Of a stretch of 64,000 bases of DNA, positions 51,662 through 60,511 are shown piece after piece. The stretch is from CAWAVN01 sp963825075 (GTDB lineage: Bacteria; Planctomycetota; Planctomycetia; Planctomycetales; Planctomycetaceae). The stretch is taken from NCBI GenBank assembly GCA_963825075.1, contig CAWGRX010000017.1, positions 1-64,000 on the forward strand, given 5' to 3'. Position 1 is the stretch's first letter. Each line of letters opens with the position of its first letter. The notes under the pieces were generated by a model. It was not told the origin of the DNA, ran no database searches, and was given only the letters and a program-made list of their open reading frames with translations. A program made the translations under genes and the position numbers.

Positions 51662-53974
51662 GTGTCTCGACCGGCGGATTTGACGGCCGACCAATGGAGC
51701 GCGGTGGATCATCAGGAAGGGCCGCTCTTGGTGCTGGCCGGTCCCGGTTCCGGCAAGACGCGGGTCATCACCCGCCGCATGGCTAGGCTCGTCGAGAAAG
51801 GCGTTTCGCCCCGGCGAATCCTGGCGATCACCTTCACCAACAAAGCCGCCAACGAAATGGCCGACCGCGTGGAGCAGCTTCTGCCCGGCACCCGCGTGTG
51901 GGTCAGCACGTTTCACCGCTTTTGCTCCCGGCTGCTCCGGGAATGGGGCCGGGGCGTGGGCCTCAAACCGCAATTCACGATCTACGACACCACCGATCAG
52001 CAGCAGCTCATCCGCGATGTGTTGAACGAACTGGACTTCGACGCGGTCCACTTCTCCCCCGCGCGGGTCGCATCGCAAATCAGCCGCTTGAAAAACGACA
52101 TGACCACCGCGGACGAGTATGCCCGGCGGTTTGAAGAAGCCATCGGGGATCCCTTCCAAGCCGTGCTCGCCAAAGTTTATCCGCGGTATCAGGAACGGCT
52201 GCTCGAAGCGAGCGCCGTCGACTTCGATGACCTGCTGTTGCACGTCGTCACGCTGCTGGCGGAAAATCCCGAACTGCGGGCCGACCTGGATTCCCGCTAT
52301 GAATACATCATGGTCGATGAATACCAGGACACGAACATGGCCCAATACCAGATCGTGCGGGCCTTGTCGCAGAATTATCCCAACCTCTGCGTGACGGGCG
52401 ATCCCGACCAGTCGATCTATGGCTGGCGGGGGGCGAGGATCGACAACATTCTTCGGTTCGAGTCGGATTACCCGAACGCAGCGGTCGTCCGCCTGGAGCA
52501 AAACTACCGCAGTACCAAAGAGATTCTGCGGACGGCGGACAGTTTGATCTCGAACAACGTTTACCGCAAAGCCAAGGCCCTGGTGACCGACAACCCCGAA
52601 GGCGAAGCGGTGGAGCTCATGAGCTTCGACGATGGCCCGCACGAAGCGGATGCAATCGCTGCGGACATCCGCGAGCAGGTCAATCGGGGCGAGCGGAAGT
52701 GGTCGGACTTCGCGATCTTTTACCGCATAAACGCCCTCTCGCGGGAGCTCGAGCAGGCTCTCCGCCGGCACCGCGTGCCTTACCAGGTCGCCGCGGGCGT
52801 CGCATTTTACGAGCGGGCGGAAATCAAAGATGTGCTCGCCTACTTACAACTCATCCATAACCCCGACGATTACGTGGCGTTCCGGCGGATCGTCAACACC
52901 CCCAAGCGGGGCATCGGCAAGACGACCCAGAAAAAACTGATGAGCTGGGCCGCCTCGCTGGGAATCACCCTCTTGGAAGCCGCCCAGAGAGCACGCGAAT
53001 GCCCGCAACTCTCCCAACGCGCGGTCGTCGCGCTCAACAAGTTCGCCCGCATGTTGGGCGAGTTATCGCAGGGCGATTGCGGTTCGGTCGAGCAACTCAT
53101 GAAAACCGTCTTGGACCGCACGCAGTACACCGCGGGCTGGGCCGACAGCGACTCCGAAGAGGATCAAAATCGGCTGGCCAACGTGCAGGAGCTTCTGACG
53201 GCCGCCCATCAATACGATGAAGCCGAGGGCTCGGATGCCTCGCTCGAAGGTTTTTTGGATTTGACCAGCCTCGTCAACGATGTGGATGCCCTCGAAGAAT
53301 CCGCCGGCCAGGTCACGCTGATGACCCTGCACGCGGCGAAGGGCCTGGAGTTTCCGGTGGTATATATCGTCGCGGTCGAAAATAACCTCATCCCGCATGA
53401 ACGCTCGATGCGAAACAACGACCTCCGGGAGTTGGAAGAAGAACGCCGACTGCTGTTCGTCGGCGTGACTCGCGCGGAACAGCGGTTGTGCTTGACGCAA
53501 ACCCGCATGCGGACATTTCGCGGCCGATTGCTCCCCACGATTCCCAGCCCCTTCCTCGCGGAGATGCCGCTCAAGGACCGCGACTTCCGCGTGGAGGTCT
53601 TTAATTATGATTATCCCGGCTTTGCCGATAACCATGAAGAGGGGGAGATCGGGAGATCGGGAGAAGGGGAGACGAGAAGCCCCGGCGAGCCGAGCCCCAT
53701 AAGGGGCCGGGTGGATTCATCAAACGCGAAACCCGCAATGCCCCAACTGATGACCGGGGCGGATTTGCTCTCCGGCGGCGGCCAGGGTGTGGAACTGCCG
53801 CAAGGCTTTCAAATGGGCCAAGCCGTTCGGCATCCGCGGTATGGGTTGGGCGTGGTAGTCGAAGTGGGCGGTTTCGGCCGGCGGCGCACAGTGACGGTCG
53901 AGTTTGAAAACGAAGACCGCCAAGAAACCTTCGTCGCCGCCAAATGCCCGCTACAACCGGTGAACTCGCCCTAG
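51662..53974 (+). CDS. pcrA: UvrD/PcrA family ATP-dependent DNA helicase
   Basis: A 770-residue superfamily 1A 3'-5' helicase used in nucleotide-excision repair and replication-fork maintenance. GTG at 51662 follows AAGGAG nine bases upstream. Motifs in order: LTADQWSAVDHQEGPLLVLAGPGSGKTRVITRRMARL (Q motif and Walker A), ILAITFTNKAANEMADRV (Ia), YIMVDEYQDTNMAQYQIV (Walker B), VTGDPDQSIYGWRGAR (III), RLEQNYRSTKEIL (IV), VTLMTLHAAKGLEFPVVYIV (V) and EERRLLFVGVTRAEQRL (VI). After the motor a linker of about 50 residues contains an in-frame copy of a dispersed repeat (53680-53713); the C-terminal PcrA-type Tudor-like domain (GQAVRHPRYGLGVVVEVGG...VTVEFENEDRQETFVAAKCPLQPV) follows. Confidence 0.95.
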   Translation: MSRPADLTADQWSAVDHQEGPLLVLAGPGSGKTRVITRRMARLVEKGVSPRRILAITFTNKAANEMADRVEQLLPGTRVWVSTFHRFCSRLLREWGRGVGLKPQFTIYDTTDQQQLIRDVLNELDFDAVHFSPARVASQISRLKNDMTTADEYARRFEEAIGDPFQAVLAKVYPRYQERLLEASAVDFDDLLLHVVTLLAENPELRADLDSRYEYIMVDEYQDTNMAQYQIVRALSQNYPNLCVTGDPDQSIYGWRGARIDNILRFESDYPNAAVVRLEQNYRSTKEILRTADSLISNNVYRKAKALVTDNPEGEAVELMSFDDGPHEADAIAADIREQVNRGERKWSDFAIFYRINALSRELEQALRRHRVPYQVAAGVAFYERAEIKDVLAYLQLIHNPDDYVAFRRIVNTPKRGIGKTTQKKLMSWAASLGITLLEAAQRARECPQLSQRAVVALNKFARMLGELSQGDCGSVEQLMKTVLDRTQYTAGWADSDSEEDQNRLANVQELLTAAHQYDEAEGSDASLEGFLDLTSLVNDVDALEESAGQVTLMTLHAAKGLEFPVVYIVAVENNLIPHERSMRNNDLRELEEERRLLFVGVTRAEQRLCLTQTRMRTFRGRLLPTIPSPFLAEMPLKDRDFRVEVFNYDYPGFADNHEEGEIGRSGEGETRSPGEPSPIRGRVDSSNAKPAMPQLMTGADLLSGGGQGVELPQGFQMGQAVRHPRYGLGVVVEVGGFGRRRTVTVEFENEDRQETFVAAKCPLQPVNSP
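53680..53713. repeat. dispersed palindromic repeat inside pcrA
   Basis: CCCCGGCGAGCCGAGCCC then CATAAGGGGCCGGGTG: the same element, inverted, lies at 60472-60510 outside genes (CACCCGGCC...TTACGCGGCTCGGCTCGCC). Here it is translated as part of the linker between the motor and the C-terminal domain, without breaking the frame. A GGGAGATCGGGAGA direct repeat precedes it. Confidence 0.75.
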
Positions 53975-54099
53975 TTCGCAGGTTCAGAAATTATCGTGCA
54001 AAAAGTGATTTGCCCGAGGCGTTCGTGAATAGAGGCCAAAGAAGTCGATTTCAAGGAATGTGGTTTCAATACGACTTACCTTGAGCAGATCGACTGAAT

Positions 54100-55060
54100 A
54101 TGCCGCCGCGTAAACGTCCGCCGGCTGATTGGCAGCCGGCTGGGGAATTGGTGTCTTCGCCGTCCGTGCATCTCTCGGCTTTTTTGCATTACCTGAAAGC
54201 CGAGTGCGGGATGGCCGCGAACACCCTGCGGGCTTATCAGACCGACCTAACGCAGTTCTTCGAATGGTACGCCAAGCACGGCCCGCGCTCGATTCAAGAT
54301 GTCAACCTGGGCCTGTTGACGGATTATTTGTCCCACCTGCGGGAACGGCAGTTGGCCCCGACGACGGTGGCCCGGCATTTGGTGTCGATTAAGATGTTCT
54401 TCCGCTATCTCGTTTTGGAAGGCATCTTGTTGGAGAGCGTGGTGGAGTTACTCAACTCGCCCAAGCTCTGGCGGTATCTGCCGCAGGTGCTCAGCCCCGA
54501 AAAGGTCAACCAATTGCTCTCGGCTCCGGGCGGTGTCGATGACCGCTACCCGCTAAGGGACCGGGCGGTGTTGGCACTTCTCTATGCCACAGGCTGCCGG
54601 GCTTCGGAGGTTTCGGGCCTCGCTCGTCAAAGCGGCATCCATTTGGAAGAGAACCTACTGCCGGTGCCTGGGCAAGGGCAACAAGGAGCGCATCGTGTCG
54701 CTGAACCCCGTCGCCATCGCCGCGGTGGAATCTTACGTTAAGCACGAACGCCCCGATCTCGTCGGCCACACCAATCGCGATTGCGAATATCTCTTCGTGG
54801 CGCGGGGCGGCCGGAAGTTGTCGCGGATGATGATTTGGCGGCTGGTCAAAAAATATGCCGCTCGCATCGGCTGTAGCGCCCACGTCAGCCCGCACACGCT
54901 CCGGCATAGCTTTGCGACGCACATGCTCGCCGGCGGCGCGGAGATTCGCGCCCTGCAAGAAATCCTCGGCCACGCCAGCATCGCCACCACGCAGATTTAC
55001 ACCCACGTGGAACACAGCCGGCTAAAAGCGGTCCACCAACGCTGCCACCCGCGCGGCTGA
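54100..55060 (+). CDS. tyrosine recombinase XerC/XerD-like, frameshifted
   Basis: A site-specific recombinase of about 320 residues of the Xer family, which resolves chromosome dimers. The N-terminal SAM-like domain is HLSAFLHYLKAECGMAANTLRAYQTDLTQFFEWYAKHGPRSI; the catalytic domain has Arg in LLYATGCRASEVSGL, then the frame breaks near 54655 and resumes CRCLGKGNKERIVSLNPVAIAAVESY, with HTLRHSFATHMLAGGAEIRALQEILGHASIATTQIYTHVEHSRLK carrying HxxR, the second His/Trp position and the Tyr nucleophile. As written it is split. It is tail-to-tail with a second Xer recombinase, 13 bases apart. Xer type (C or D) not decided. Confidence 0.85.
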
Positions 55061-55073
55061 AGAGAATTTCTCC

Positions 55074-55982
55074 TTATCTTCCCGCGGCAGCGTGCGGGTG
55101 GGCTTTTTCGTAGGTCTCCCGCAGCCGGCGGGTGCTGACGTGGGTGTAGATCTGCGTGGTCGTCAGGCTTTGATGGCCCAAGAGTTCCTGCACGCTGCGG
55201 AGGTCGGCTCCGCCGTCTAACAGATGCGTCGCGAAGCTGTGGCGGAGCGTGTGCGGCGAGGTGATTCGCTCCAAGCCCGTTTGCAAGAGATATTTATCGA
55301 TCATCCGCCGCACGCTGCGGTCAGAGAGACGTTTGCCGAAGCGGTTCAAGAACAGAGCCGCCTGGTCGGAAGGCCCTGCGGTCGCGGCGGGCCTGCGGAC
55401 TTGGAGCCAATTGTCCAAAGCCTTCGCCGCGTAACTGCCCACCGGGGCGATGCGTTCCTTCTTGCCTTTGCCCAAAACGCGGAAGATATTTGCATCGCGG
55501 TCCCAGTCGGCCACATCGAGTCCCACCAGTTCCGAGACCCGCAAACCCGCCGAGTACATGCTTTCCAGCATCGCCCGGTCGCGAAGGCCTTCGGTCTGGT
55601 TCGCGGGCGGAGCTTCAAGCAGCGTGGCGATCTGCTCGGTCGTGAGAAAGTGCGGCAGCTTGCGGCCGGCCCGCGGCGTGCGTAACGCCTTCGCGGGATT
55701 GTGCTCCGTCAGTCCTTCCCGGCAGCAGTAACGAAAGAAACTCCGCAAACACGCCAACCGCCGGGCGATCGTGCTTCTCGCATATTGGCATTCGTGCAAG
55801 TAGGCAATGTAAGCCCTGAGTTGGGCGATGGTGATTTCGCTCGGCTTGGGAACGAATCCCACGTGCGCAGAAAAAAACTCCAGAAGGCTGCCGAAATCTT
55901 CCGCGTAAGACTTCACCGTCAATTCGGAAGCGTTTCGCTCGATCTGGAGATAGCGCTGGAACGCGTCAATCGCTTCGTACAT
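55074..55982 (-). CDS. tyrosine recombinase XerC/XerD-like
   Basis: A 302-residue intact tyrosine recombinase. The start at 55982 begins MYEAIDAFQRYLQIERNASELTVKSYAEDFGSLLEFF, the normal Xer N-terminus; the 75 codons upstream run through repeat DNA and are rejected. Catalytic residues: Arg in MYSAGLRVSELVGL, Lys in VLGKGKKERIAP, HxxR in SPHTLRHSFATHLLDGG, and Tyr in LTTTQIYTHVSTRRL. With the convergent paralogue it could supply the XerC/XerD pair, which normally act together at dif sites; no dif-like site was identified in this window. The C-terminus ends HAAAGR. Confidence 0.9.
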   Translation of the reverse strand: MYEAIDAFQRYLQIERNASELTVKSYAEDFGSLLEFFSAHVGFVPKPSEITIAQLRAYIAYLHECQYARSTIARRLACLRSFFRYCCREGLTEHNPAKALRTPRAGRKLPHFLTTEQIATLLEAPPANQTEGLRDRAMLESMYSAGLRVSELVGLDVADWDRDANIFRVLGKGKKERIAPVGSYAAKALDNWLQVRRPAATAGPSDQAALFLNRFGKRLSDRSVRRMIDKYLLQTGLERITSPHTLRHSFATHLLDGGADLRSVQELLGHQSLTTTQIYTHVSTRRLRETYEKAHPHAAAGR

Positions 55983-56019
55983 CAGAATCACCGTGCGCGC
56001 TTTTACGCGATTCCGCACC

Positions 56020-56205
56020 GGAAAATCCGAAATCCGAATCTCGAAATCCGAAACAAATCCCAATGACCGAAATTCCAATATCCAAACCCTGGGCGTCGGG
56101 TGTCTGATCAGAATGAAGGGATTTGTTTGGGAAATTCGGATTTGGGATTTCGAATTTGTTTCGGATTTCGGATTTCGTGCTTCGGATTTGAAACAGAAAA
56201 CGCGC
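56020..56205. repeat. AAATCCGAA-type repeat region
   Basis: Multiple short units of GAAATCCGAA on the left and TTCGGATTTC on the right (at least seven) form a loose inverted cluster upstream of the intact Xer gene. Translating it produces artefactual N-terminal extensions. I see no open gene in it. Confidence 0.7.
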
Positions 56206-56222
56206 AAAAATGAGCACGCTGA

Positions 56223-56477
56223 TTAAGTATCGCCCGGATACCGTTCCTCGGTCGGCTCGCGGAAGCGGTCCGGCGGCAACTCCTGCCGGCGTTCCTGCTT
56301 CATGCGGCGGACTTTCTGGCTGAGCACGGCCGCATCGTACCAGGTAAAACTCAACTCGCTGTCCGCGGCGAAGCGGCCCAGTTGCTGGAGCAGCACGCCC
56401 GGACTTTCATCGTCATAGAGAAAGACGTAACGCTCCGAGCCTTTAACCAAGGCCAATACGTTCATACTGCGGGGCAT
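56223..56477 (-). CDS. small conserved hypothetical protein
   Basis: An 84-residue protein: MPRSMNVLALVKGSERYVFLYDDESPGVLLQQLGRFAADSELSFTWYDAAVLSQKVRRMK, then a charged tail (QERRQELPPDRFREPTEERYPGD). GGAAGG precedes the ATG at 56477. A small alpha/beta fold is likely, but no family is recognised. I have the impression that similar proteins occur widely in planctomycetes; this cannot be verified here. It is upstream of the repeat and Xer gene on the same strand. Confidence 0.6.
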   Translation of the reverse strand: MPRSMNVLALVKGSERYVFLYDDESPGVLLQQLGRFAADSELSFTWYDAAVLSQKVRRMKQERRQELPPDRFREPTEERYPGDT

Positions 56478-56692
56478 GGGGAACCGCCTTCCGTTTTGAA
56501 TCTTCATGATGAGCCTCTTGAGTTATCGGTCGGCAAGATCGGCTGAGGTTGATGAAACCGGCTGTGGCACGCGGCCTGTGTGAAATCCCGCCGGTAAAGT
56601 TCCCCCAGCATGAATGCCCGCTACTAAGTAGATGGCAAAACGGGGCAAATACAGGACATGTTCAGCACAAAAAGGAATAAGGCGAGCCGAGC

Positions 56693-57721
56693 TCATTTTT
56701 GTTTTCGCCAGACGAAGACCACCCGGCGGCGGGCTTCGCCTCCGTGGAGGGCCAGCATCTCGACAACCATTCGGTGCGCGGTGAATTGGAGAAAATCGCC
56801 CGTCCGGTACAGCCAGCCTTGCCAGTACCCGGCCCTCAGATCGTCCCGCAATTCCACGTAATCCCGCAGCGTCGCCGTGAGGTCGGCATTGGTCCCATCG
56901 AAAATTCGCGCGTAGGACATCAAAGGCTCATACCGCACGCCGGGCGATGGCGCGGGCCCAGCGAGCGGCCCGGAGTCCGCGGGCGGTGCCGGGGGCGGCG
57001 GAAGATAGGAATCAGAAGCCTTGCTATCCGAAGGAATCTGTTGCGGATTGGCGCTGGGAGGGATCAGCGGCCGGGGCGGTTCGGGGGCGGAATAGGGGTT
57101 GGGCGGCGTGTTCCCAGGCAAAGGCGGACGCGGCGGGAAGGTCGCCTCCGATTGGCCGCGGAAGACCGTGGATTGTTCCGCATACGCATCGCGGTAATGT
57201 TTTTTGAACCAAAATTTGGTCCGGCCCCAAAAGCCCAGCGGAGGTTCGCAGTCGTCGTCGGGACAAACGTCGGCTTTCAAAATCGCATTGCGCACTGAGG
57301 GTTCCGTGGGAATGCCCGGCGAAAAAACCCAAGGGTGCGGGGAATACCACGAAACCTGCCAGCCTACGCGGGGCGGATAATACGGGTCGTAATCCGTGAT
57401 CGCCCCCACCACGACCGCATCCACTCCCAACAATTTCCCCAGCTTGATCGCATCGGCGGGGCTTTGCATGTTCAGCTTGTGGTCCTGGATCGCCGCTTCC
57501 GCCACGCCGATGGGCAGCACCTGAAATCCAGGCACTTTCTGGAGTTCCGCAAAATAGGCCTCGGCAAAGCGGTAGCCGTCGGCAGCGGGTTCGGGGCTGA
57601 GGTTATAAAACGGCACGACCGCGACTTTGGACAGGCCGGGGATCGGGTTGGTCACCCCCAAGTCCACGACCGCGCAGCCGGGAGCCAACAGCAGCCCAAA
57701 CAGAACGCACCCCCACCGCAT
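56693..57721 (-). CDS. CsgG-like lipoprotein
   Basis: A 342-residue lipoprotein. Start at 57721 gives MRWGCVLFGLLLAPGC with lipobox APGC; the 28 codons before it are rejected. Residues 28-130 match the curli-assembly CsgG / DUF799-like fold: KVAVVPFYNLSPEPAADGYRFAEAYFAELQKVPGFQVLPIGVAEAAIQDH, then SPADAIKLGKLLGVDAVVVGAITDYDPYYPPRVGWQVSWYSP. The middle is very Pro-rich (PPRPPLPGNTPPNPYSAPEPPRPLIPPS), probably a flexible linker, and the last 90 residues form a second domain (RYEPLMSYARIFDGTNADLTATLRDYVELRDDLRAGYWQGWLYRTGDFLQFTAHRMV). Export or envelope role is inferred; no curli genes are nearby. Confidence 0.75.
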   Translation of the reverse strand: MRWGCVLFGLLLAPGCAVVDLGVTNPIPGLSKVAVVPFYNLSPEPAADGYRFAEAYFAELQKVPGFQVLPIGVAEAAIQDHKLNMQSPADAIKLGKLLGVDAVVVGAITDYDPYYPPRVGWQVSWYSPHPWVFSPGIPTEPSVRNAILKADVCPDDDCEPPLGFWGRTKFWFKKHYRDAYAEQSTVFRGQSEATFPPRPPLPGNTPPNPYSAPEPPRPLIPPSANPQQIPSDSKASDSYLPPPPAPPADSGPLAGPAPSPGVRYEPLMSYARIFDGTNADLTATLRDYVELRDDLRAGYWQGWLYRTGDFLQFTAHRMVVEMLALHGGEARRRVVFVWRKQK

Positions 57722-58036
57722 CACCGACGTTTCCCCCCTCGCGCAGGCGCACGCCGCGTCGTGACTCATTGCAAAACCAATCGCTATAGACCTAACCATC
57801 GACACAACGGGGCAAACTTCTCCAATCGTTCCGTTCCGAAGCGTCGCGATCCGCTTCGTCCACGGCCCTCTTCAAAAGGAGAATATCGCTTGAGCGGCCA
57901 TCCATGCCAACGCCGCGATCAATCCCCATGAGGTTTGGGCCGAGGCGGTTTCATCGTTCCAGAACTGTGTCCAACCATTCCGGCATCTGGCGAAGGAGAA
58001 GGCGTTTCGCAAGAGGATGCTCCGAGACAATGGGGG
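57722..58036. other. intergenic region, no gene seen
   Basis: No convincing gene. A minus-strand stretch ending at 57951 (HPLAKRLLLRQMPEWLDTVLER) could be an out-of-frame continuation of the Gfo/Idh/MocA gene if that stop is an error; otherwise nothing is recognised. Confidence 0.45.
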
Positions 58037-59041
58037 TCAGTTGTAAGGCGAGAGCCGCACGGGACGGCCGACCGCGATGCTGCGTTCGGCGGATTCGAGC
58101 AGACGCAAATGGCCGCAGATGTCCGCCAGATCCGCCACGGGAATCAGCCCTCCCACCACCCGCCGGCAAAAGTGGTCCAGCATGACTTCAACCTCGCTCC
58201 GCTCGGACGTCAGGGATTCCACCCGCTCCCCTTCATTGCTCGTCCACGCCAATTCCAGCGGATCGCTAAACGTGGCCTTTCCCCCGGCACAGAGGATTTC
58301 AAAATTCGGACGGGGTGGGGCGATGCGATCCTCAGGCGATCGTTCCTCATGGCGGAGAATGACCAACTCCGCCGTCGCCGGCTCGCCCCCAGCGCGGGGA
58401 CGGTTGAACTCGATCCTGAGGATCTTTTCGATGCCCTCATCTGCACCGGTTTCAGGCGGGAGAATCATCTCCACCGCCGCGGGAGGCATCCGAATCACGT
58501 GCCGGCACCAATCGATCAACCCCACCAGAAAATCCGTCGGCGACGTCTGGCCCGGGACCTCGATCACGCCTTGCGGATGCGGCAGCTTGGTCCTCACGCG
58601 AATGCTCTGGGGCGGCCCGATTTGTGTGGCCATCAATTCTTGCAGCCGGCCGGTGGCGGGCGTGTAGCGGCGGCTGAATTCGGGCATCAACGTCAGCCCT
58701 TCCGACAAGCCCACCAAATGCCGGCGGGCCAGCGCTTCCACGTCTTCGCCCAAACTCCCGGCAATGTAGGCCGACTTCTTTTGAGCCAACACCAGCCGGA
58801 ACGGTTCCGTACCCTGCCAGGAGTTGTCCAACAACAGCGCCGCCCGGACATCCGGCCGGGCCAACAGAGCGGAAATGCCCAGCACCGGATGGGCGTCCAA
58901 TTCCTGAGCCGCAATCTGGGCCCGGCTCGCCACCTGGTCGTAAACCGCGCACACGCGGATCCGCGAACGAAATCGTTCCAAAACTGGACGATAACGCTTC
59001 TCCCAATGCGGCCCCAGTCCAATCAGCCCCACGTTAATCAT
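58037..59041 (-). CDS. Gfo/Idh/MocA family oxidoreductase-like protein
   Basis: A 334-residue protein with the Gfo/Idh/MocA architecture. Start at 59041 gives MINVGLIGLGPHWEKRYRPVLERFRSRIRVCAVYDQVASRAQIAAQEL, the Rossmann fold with GLGPHW; the usual EKP motif is weakly kept (IAGSLGEDVEALARRH). The C-terminal domain includes DFLVGLIDWCRHVIRMPPAAVEMIL and a substrate-site region near GGKATFSDPLELAW. The weak EKP segment suggests an atypical or non-catalytic member. The 31 codons upstream of the ATG are rejected. It is divergent from the HD-domain gene. Confidence 0.75.
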   Translation of the reverse strand: MINVGLIGLGPHWEKRYRPVLERFRSRIRVCAVYDQVASRAQIAAQELDAHPVLGISALLARPDVRAALLLDNSWQGTEPFRLVLAQKKSAYIAGSLGEDVEALARRHLVGLSEGLTLMPEFSRRYTPATGRLQELMATQIGPPQSIRVRTKLPHPQGVIEVPGQTSPTDFLVGLIDWCRHVIRMPPAAVEMILPPETGADEGIEKILRIEFNRPRAGGEPATAELVILRHEERSPEDRIAPPRPNFEILCAGGKATFSDPLELAWTSNEGERVESLTSERSEVEVMLDHFCRRVVGGLIPVADLADICGHLRLLESAERSIAVGRPVRLSPYN

Positions 59042-59446
59042 AAGGTGTTTAAGTTCTTCAGTGCGCAAAAAATCCCCAACCCAACAGCAGCCTAAGCCAA
59101 CATCCGCAAGGTTTTTTGTAAACAACGACTTCACGTATCATAAACGCAAGTTTGGAAATCACAAGAAGTATTCCCATAATGTCAGCCCATAAAACACTTT
59201 ACGATCCGCTTTCCCTCCGGCGAATCCCGCGTTTTCAAGAGTGCCCCGCCGGCAACGCACCGTCTCGCCACGGACATTTCCTCCATACCTCTGCCCAAGA
59301 TGTCCCGGTTGGTCAGCATCTGTGGGATTTTCTCGCCGATGGAGTTGAAGACGAAGGTGGGAAGAGTGAGGATAGAGCAGAAATGCCGGAATCAAATTCC
59401 ATCCGCGATCCTCAATCACCATCGCACAAAGCGGGGAGCAGCCCAC
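59042..59446. other. intergenic region, no gene seen
   Basis: A 405-base gap between divergent genes. It must contain both promoters, but I see no clear promoter hexamers, repeats or coding stretch; a GCGGGGAGC site near 59433 serves as ribosome site for the HD gene. Confidence 0.5.
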
Positions 59447-60011
59447 GTGAGCCGTGCCGACGACCTGGCCCTGATGCGGGAATACACCAATAGCGACAGT
59501 CTGCAAAAGCACATGCTCGCAGTGGAGTCCGCGATGCGGGCTTACGCGCGGAGGTTGGGCGAAGATGAAGACAAGTGGGGCACCGTGGGATTATTGCACG
59601 ACTTTGATTACGAACGCTGGCCCGATCCGCCGGACCATCCGCTCAAAGGGTCGGAGATCTTGAAGGAGCGGGGCTACTCCGACGAGATCATCTACGCCAT
59701 CAAATCCCACGCAGACTACCTGCCCGACTGCCCGCGGGTTTCGCGGTTAGACAAAGCCCTATATGCCTGCGATGAGCTTTGCGGTTTTATCACGGCTTGC
59801 GCTGGTGCGTCCGACTCGGCTGGAAGGGCTGACCGCAAAAAGCGTGCGGAAGAAAATGAAGGCCCTCTCCTTCGCCGCCGCCGTCAATCGCGAGGACATC
59901 GTCAAAGCAGCGGAGGACTTCGGCATGGGCTTAAACGAGCACATCGAGTTCTGCATCGCCGCCATGCAGGGCATCGCCGACGAATTAGGCCTCACGCCCA
60001 CATCGGATTGA
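59447..60011 (+). CDS. HD domain protein (HDIG-type), frameshifted
   Basis: A 188-residue metal-dependent phosphohydrolase-like protein. GTG at 59447 follows GGGGAG and gives SRADDLALMREYTNSDSLQKHMLAVESAMRAYARRLGEDEDKWGTVGLLHDFDYERWPDPPDHPLKGSEILKERGYSDEIIYAIKSHADYLPDCPRVSRLDKALYACDELCGFITACA. The HD motif (LLHDFDYE), an upstream His and the SHADY / CDEL residues make the H...HD...H...D metal site. A one-base break near 59805 moves to LVRPTRLEGLTAKSVRKKMKALSFAAAVNREDIVKAAEDFGMGLNEHIEFCIAAMQGIADELGL. Substrate is unknown, probably a nucleotide. Confidence 0.82.
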
Positions 60012-60012
60012 C

Positions 60013-60390
60013 TCAAGAGTCTTCCACAGCCGACCGGAGCAAATCGGGCAGTTCCGCGACAAATCGGCTGCGGGGCAAAACGCGGTCGCAGCCCGCGGCC
60101 CGGGCTTCTTCCAGGCGCACTGTGTTGACGTGCGGGCCATAGGCGACGATGAGCGGCCTCGGATTTGCCGGCAAGAGTTCCATCACTTCGGCCAGGCCCG
60201 GCGAAGACAGATTCAAATCGAACAGCACGACGCACACCCGATGCTCGGCGAACGCCCGCCGTATGTGTTCCAAGTTCGTTTCCGAAAGCACTGTTAGCCC
60301 CAAGGGAGCGGCCGCCGTTTGCACCTTCCCCGCAAACAGCAAATCGGGGCTGATCAGCAGGGCCGCTCGCGAGTTCACTTCCGCATTCAT
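60013..60390 (-). CDS. degenerate response-regulator receiver domain protein
   Basis: A 125-residue single-domain protein with the CheY-like pattern AALLISPDLLFAGKVQTAAAPLGLTVLSETNLEHIRRAFAEHRVCVVLFDLNL, then ELLPANPRPLIVAYGPHVNTVRLEEARAAGCDRVLPRSRF. The phospho-acceptor region reads LFDLNLSSPG, but the acidic pocket near the N-terminus is lost (ISPD instead of DD) and the later Lys is replaced by Arg, so it is probably a pseudo-receiver that is not phosphorylated in the normal way. It lies between an HD protein and an FHA protein, which suggests a small signalling cluster. Confidence 0.7.
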   Translation of the reverse strand: MNAEVNSRAALLISPDLLFAGKVQTAAAPLGLTVLSETNLEHIRRAFAEHRVCVVLFDLNLSSPGLAEVMELLPANPRPLIVAYGPHVNTVRLEEARAAGCDRVLPRSRFVAELPDLLRSAVEDS

Positions 60391-60392
60391 GT

Positions 60393-60444
60393 CTGGTTTT
60401 GGTTTTTGGTTTTTGGTTTTTGGTTTTTGGTTTTTTTTTTTTTT
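60393..60444. repeat. GGTTTTT microsatellite
   Basis: About five tandem GGTTTTT units followed by a run of about 15 T, directly upstream of the receiver gene and downstream of the FHA gene. Length is prone to slippage and to sequencing error. Confidence 0.85.
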
Positions 60445-60510
60445 CGAGCCGCGTAAGCGGCCGGGTCAAGTCTTCACCCGGCCGGCCCCTTACGCGGCTC
60501 GGCTCGCCTG
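60445..60510. repeat. inverted copies of dispersed repeat between genes
   Basis: GAGCCGCGTAAGCGGCCGGGT and ACCCGGCCGGCCCCTTACGC plus GGCTC are inverted relative to each other. The right arm, extended by GGCTCGCC, matches the repeat translated inside pcrA at 53680. Together they form a strong hairpin between the receiver and FHA genes, both on the minus strand. Confidence 0.75.
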
Positions 60511-60511
60511 G

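Noticed and set aside
60393..60444. Tandem repeats as a CRISPR array
   Set aside because: The unit is only seven bases with no spacers; it is a microsatellite, and no cas genes are present.
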